Below the pieces are notes generated by a model. The model searched no databases. It was not told the origin of the DNA and saw nothing but the letters and a program-made list of their open reading frames with translations. A stretch of DNA of 33,113 nucleotides, from positions 1 through 33,113 of the forward strand of contig JAISLY010000018.1 in NCBI GenBank assembly GCA_031277035.1. The letters run 5' to 3'. Numbering within the stretch: the first letter of the stretch is position 1; each line of letters opens with the position of its first letter. Below are positions 30,644 through 33,113 of this stretch, one piece after another. The DNA comes from Coriobacteriales bacterium. GTDB lineage: Bacteria; Actinomycetota; Coriobacteriia; Coriobacteriales; UBA8131. A program made the position numbers and the translations under genes.

Positions 30644-30710
30644 GTTCTGTCTTCTGCTGTCTTTTGCGAAGACCTCAGATATGTGGTGAGCGGAAATTTG
30701 CTCGAATATT

Positions 30711-30719
30711 TGCTATAGT
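30711..30719 (+). promoter_or_regulatory. Extended -10 promoter of the V4R-GGDEF pair
   Basis: TGCTATAGT has the TGn extension and TATAGT (five of six). It lies in an AT-rich patch where TTTGCT occurs twice, 12 bases apart. The V4R start is 59 bases downstream with AAAGGAG before it. Confidence 0.5.
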
Positions 30720-30777
30720 TTTACCAGCACAAAAACAGAGAGAAAGTGACCGCTACGTAGTTCAAAGGAGAACAGAC

Positions 30778-31317
30778 ATGGAAAACGTTTTCGCCGCACC
30801 AAAGAGCCACAATACGTTCGCCTGGGAAAATCTGGGAAACATCAAGGAAGGCCGGGGCGATCTTGGTGAGGAGATGCCCGTTTTGGTCTATCGACTCATG
30901 CAGTTCACGATGCTCGATATTCTGACGGAGAGCTATGGTTCCGAGAAGGCAAACGACCTGTTTCGCGACGCGGGCTTTCTTGCTGGCACGGAGTTTGCCA
31001 AAAATACCCTTGATCTGAACGTCGATCTCAATGCCTTTGTCGCCAACCTGCAAAAGGCCCTGGAGGATTTGAAGATCGGAATTTTGCGTATGGAGGCCTT
31101 TGATGCGGAGACCGGCAACCTGATGTTGACGGTCGGGCAGGATCTGGACTGCAGCGGTCTGCCGCTGACCAATGAGACCGTCTGCAACTATGACGAGGGC
31201 TTTATTGCCGGCATCCTGGAGGCGTATACGGGTAAGCACTACGAGGTCCGAGAGGTCGATTGCTGGGCGAATGGGGATCGCACCTGTCGGTTCCGTGGCA
31301 CGGTGCTGCAGGATTAG
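30778..31317 (+). CDS. V4R-domain (4-vinyl reductase fold) sensor protein
   Basis: The 179-residue soluble protein corresponds to a single V4R domain: MPVLVYRLMQFTMLDILTESYG, then RDAGFLAGTEFAKN, and the family signature C-x5-G-x3-C at the end (CWANGDRTCRFRG). V4R domains bind small, often hydrophobic, ligands and usually act as sensors. ATG 30778 is 8 bases after AAAGGAG. The GGDEF gene starts 33 bases later, so the two likely form a ligand-to-cyclic-di-GMP pathway. Confidence 0.85.
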   Translation: MENVFAAPKSHNTFAWENLGNIKEGRGDLGEEMPVLVYRLMQFTMLDILTESYGSEKANDLFRDAGFLAGTEFAKNTLDLNVDLNAFVANLQKALEDLKIGILRMEAFDAETGNLMLTVGQDLDCSGLPLTNETVCNYDEGFIAGILEAYTGKHYEVREVDCWANGDRTCRFRGTVLQD

Positions 31318-31350
31318 GAAGACGAAACGATCTGCAGAGCTTGGAAAACC

Positions 31351-32280
31351 ATGGATCCGATAGCGCAGAAACTCTTTGACTATCTGAAAGACGCCATCTA
31401 CCGGCCCGCCAAAGCCGCGCTTGACCCCGAGGAGATACCTGAGGACTTTCGGGATTTGGCCCGCGGTCTGGTGTATTACGTCGAGAGCGTGCGCGAGGTG
31501 ACCACACTTGCCGACGATATTGCGCGCGGGGAGCTCAACACCTCGCCCCTCTCCCCAGGAAACGAGGTCGCCTCGGGCATGAAGTCCCTCCAGGCATCCC
31601 TGCGCCACCTCACTTGGCAGACCCAGCAGGTCGCGAAGGGCGATTACCAACAAAGGGTCAGCTTCATGGGAGATTTCTCCGAAGCCATGAACGACATGAT
31701 CGAGCAACTCGATAAACGTCGGCAGGAGATGACGCACGAGATAGAGGCCGGCCACGAGAAGAACGAGGCCTTGATGGCCGATGTCGATAAGCTGACGGCA
31801 ATCTCATATCGAGACCCCGCAACCGGGATATACAATCGCCGCTTTGGGATGGAGACGCTGGAGAAATGGCGCGACGAAGGCCAGGGCTTCATCATCTGCT
31901 TCATCGACCTCGATAATCTCAAGTATGTCAATGACGAGTTCAGCCATGCACAGGGCGATGCCTATATTGCTCTGGCCGTCGATCTGCTTCAGGGCTTTGA
32001 TTCGAATGCCTATGTCTGCCGCATTGGCGGCGATGAGTTTATGATTCTTGCGAGGGGGTGGGACGAGGAGCCTGCAAATGAGCGCATGGCAACTCTTCGT
32101 AATGAGATGCTCAGTATCAACGAACGACCTGAGACACGCTATCATCATAGCATGAGTTATGGTATCGTCGCGGTAGGTCAGAGCGACCCGCGGCCTTCCA
32201 GTGAGCTTCTGACCATTGCCGACGAGCGGATGTATCAGTTCAAGCGGGCCCACAAGGCCGAGCGCAAGGTCTACGCGTAA
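31351..32280 (+). CDS. Cytoplasmic HAMP-like/GGDEF diguanylate cyclase
   Basis: The 309-residue protein makes c-di-GMP if active. Residues about 50-115 look like a HAMP or linker helix pair (TTLADDIARGELNTSPLSPG; QVAKGDYQQRVSFMGDFSEA) although no membrane helix is present, followed by a coiled coil and the GGDEF domain with RDPATGIYNRRFG, FIDLDNLKYVND and an intact GGDEF (226-230). The RxxD inhibitory site expected just upstream is missing, so product inhibition is not predicted. It is co-transcribed with the V4R sensor. Its last codons are the first unit of a 32-bp tandem repeat. Confidence 0.9.
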   Translation: MDPIAQKLFDYLKDAIYRPAKAALDPEEIPEDFRDLARGLVYYVESVREVTTLADDIARGELNTSPLSPGNEVASGMKSLQASLRHLTWQTQQVAKGDYQQRVSFMGDFSEAMNDMIEQLDKRRQEMTHEIEAGHEKNEALMADVDKLTAISYRDPATGIYNRRFGMETLEKWRDEGQGFIICFIDLDNLKYVNDEFSHAQGDAYIALAVDLLQGFDSNAYVCRIGGDEFMILARGWDEEPANERMATLRNEMLSINERPETRYHHSMSYGIVAVGQSDPRPSSELLTIADERMYQFKRAHKAERKVYA

Positions 32281-32356
32281 GGCTGTCGTTCAAGCGCAGG
32301 GTTCACGCGTAAGGCCGTCGTTCAAGCGCAGGGTCTACGCGTGAGAGTGTCGTCCG
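32261..32356 (+). repeat. 32-bp tandem repeat covering the GGDEF stop codon
   Basis: Three 32-bp units start at 32261, 32293 and 32325, each close to AGCGCAGGGTCTACGCGTAA + GGCYGTCGTTCA. Unit 1 encodes the last residues and stop of the GGDEF gene. Units 2 and 3 are outside the gene. Unit 3 is the most diverged at its end. Confidence 0.85.
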
Positions 32357-32381
32357 AGGGTCACACGTTACGGCAGATGCT

Positions 32382-32999
32382 TCAGCCCAGAAGCTGACGG
32401 GCCTTCTCCTCAACCAGGTCATAGCGGAAGTTCGTCGTCTGTTCGCGGAGATAGGCGATGGCGTTCGGCTCGCTTGTGTAGCTAAACGCGTCCAACTCAT
32501 CCAGGGCCTTCTGCATGCCATCGGCGTCAAAGTCCAACGTCGCGTCAAGGAGCTTTTGGAGGAGGGCCCTATCCGGCGCAGAGGCGCTCGGCTTGTCGCT
32601 GCTTCCGCCCTGCTCAGCGGCCGTTACGGCGTCGAGAAGAGCCTGGAGCTGGGCAATGAGTTCGCGTGCGTGCGCAAGCAGCGTGCCGCCCTCGCGCTGC
32701 ACGGTTTCCCAGTCGTCAGCCTTTGCGGCAATCTCCAGGGCCTTGGCCTCGTCGCCCAGAGCAATGGCCGAGATGCCATAGCAGCTGCCCTTCAGCCCAT
32801 GCACCGTGATGGCGTAGTTTGGCAGGGTCTCGGGGGTCACCGTGGCCAGTTCGTCGAGGGATTTTGGCGTATTTGCCACGAAGGACTTTACGATGCGCAG
32901 GTAAATGGATCCGTTGTTGGAGAAACGCTTGAGGCCGTCGGCATAATCGACGCCGGGGATGGGGTTCTGTTCCAATATCCGGTTGATGTCTGCTGTCAT
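32382..32999 (-). CDS. Stand-alone histidine phosphotransfer (HPt) protein
   Basis: The 205-residue protein has an N-terminal HPt four-helix domain with phospho-acceptor His H67 in TVHGLKGSCYGIS (the HxxKG signature), preceded by VDYADGLKRFSNNGSIYLRIVKSF. After a Ser/Ala linker the last 60 residues form a helical segment (LLQKLLDATLDFDADGMQKALDEL) like those appended to hybrid-kinase HPts. No kinase or receiver lies next to it. ATG 32999 follows CAGGAG. A C18 homopolymer is in its leader. Candidate partner: the hybrid kinase at 15412-19452, which lacks an HPt. Confidence 0.85.
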   Translation of the reverse strand: MTADINRILEQNPIPGVDYADGLKRFSNNGSIYLRIVKSFVANTPKSLDELATVTPETLPNYAITVHGLKGSCYGISAIALGDEAKALEIAAKADDWETVQREGGTLLAHARELIAQLQALLDAVTAAEQGGSSDKPSASAPDRALLQKLLDATLDFDADGMQKALDELDAFSYTSEPNAIAYLREQTTNFRYDLVEEKARQLLG

Positions 33000-33026
33000 A
33001 GCTGTCTCCTGTACTCAGTTACTGGC

Positions 33027-33044
33027 GGGGGGGGGGGGGGGGGG
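33027..33044 (-). repeat. 18-base homopolymer (G on plus, C on coding strand)
   Basis: Eighteen consecutive G on the plus strand, C in the HPt sense, end 27 bases upstream of the HPt start and lie between an AT-rich patch (33046-33065, with TTTAAAATTTTATTTG in the coding sense) and the ribosome binding site. Such runs are slippage-prone; they are also common assembly artefacts. Confidence 0.7.
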
Positions 33045-33098
33045 TCTTCAAATAAAATTTTAAAGGTGATGTCGGTTAACTCCTGATCGTGTCGTTTG

Positions 33099-33111
33099 AC
33101 GATTTAATCGT
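33099..33111. promoter_or_regulatory. Palindrome ACGATT-T-AATCGT at the window end
   Basis: A perfect 6+6 inverted repeat around one central T sits about 100 bases upstream of the HPt gene, in an AT-rich area. It is operator-like, but no regulator is known and its context is cut by the window edge. Confidence 0.3.
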
Positions 33112-33113
33112 GA

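Overview
The window reads as chromosomal DNA of a high-GC Gram-positive anaerobe, most likely an actinobacterium of the class Coriobacteriia (Eggerthella/Slackia-like). This is inferred from gene content and not from a marker gene: frequent GTG/TTG starts, GTGA/ATGA operon overlaps, a TopA with a Lys/Ala-rich tail, a heme-less Tat-exported FAD reductase, Tat translocase genes next to nickel-hydrogenase maturation genes, and a Gram-positive type IV pilus cluster. No rRNA, tRNA, CRISPR array, transposase or prophage gene was seen.

Layout. 1-243: 3' end of an unknown gene. 486-1841: an amidohydrolase of the deaminase superfamily. 1842-2328: a short lipoprotein-like ORF running into a 12-bp tandem repeat, then a good sigma70-type promoter. 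2329-8464: a tightly packed run of tatA/B, tatC, hypA, hypB, topA and malate dehydrogenase. 8713-15101: a second packed run of two-subunit class I fumarase, tmk, holB, ricT and pncB. 15412-19452: a giant membrane hybrid histidine kinase with its own promoter. 19671-22179: a Tat-lipoprotein flavin reductase and a small coiled-coil protein. 22199-25153 (minus): a 984-residue SF2 helicase with two C-terminal membrane helices. 25537-30611: a transglutaminase-like lipoprotein followed by a pilus/pseudopilus operon (GspF/PilC, four small membrane proteins, PilT-type ATPase). 30778-32280: a V4R-domain sensor and a HAMP-GGDEF protein. 32382-32999 (minus): a stand-alone HPt protein whose leader carries an 18-base homopolymer.

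How the parts fit. Malate dehydrogenase and fumarase supply the reductive C4 branch that ends in fumarate. TatA/B-TatC export folded cofactor proteins, such as the Tat flavin reductase here and the hydrogenases that HypA/HypB help mature. The hybrid kinase has two receiver domains but no HPt, and an orphan HPt lies 13 kb away, so a split phosphorelay is plausible.

A striking property of the window is how often short tandem duplications lie at gene ends and junctions: 21-bp before the amidohydrolase, 12-bp after the mini-lipoprotein, 18-bp in the hypB tail, Ala/Pro/Lys codon repeats in topA and holB, a 35-bp duplication of the ricT/pncB start junction, 15-bp units after pncB, and a triplicated 32-bp stop-codon segment after the GGDEF gene. 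The strongest leads are the pncB start duplication, the poly-C tract before the HPt gene, the membrane-anchored helicase and the split phosphorelay. No complete new multi-gene system can be claimed from sequence alone.
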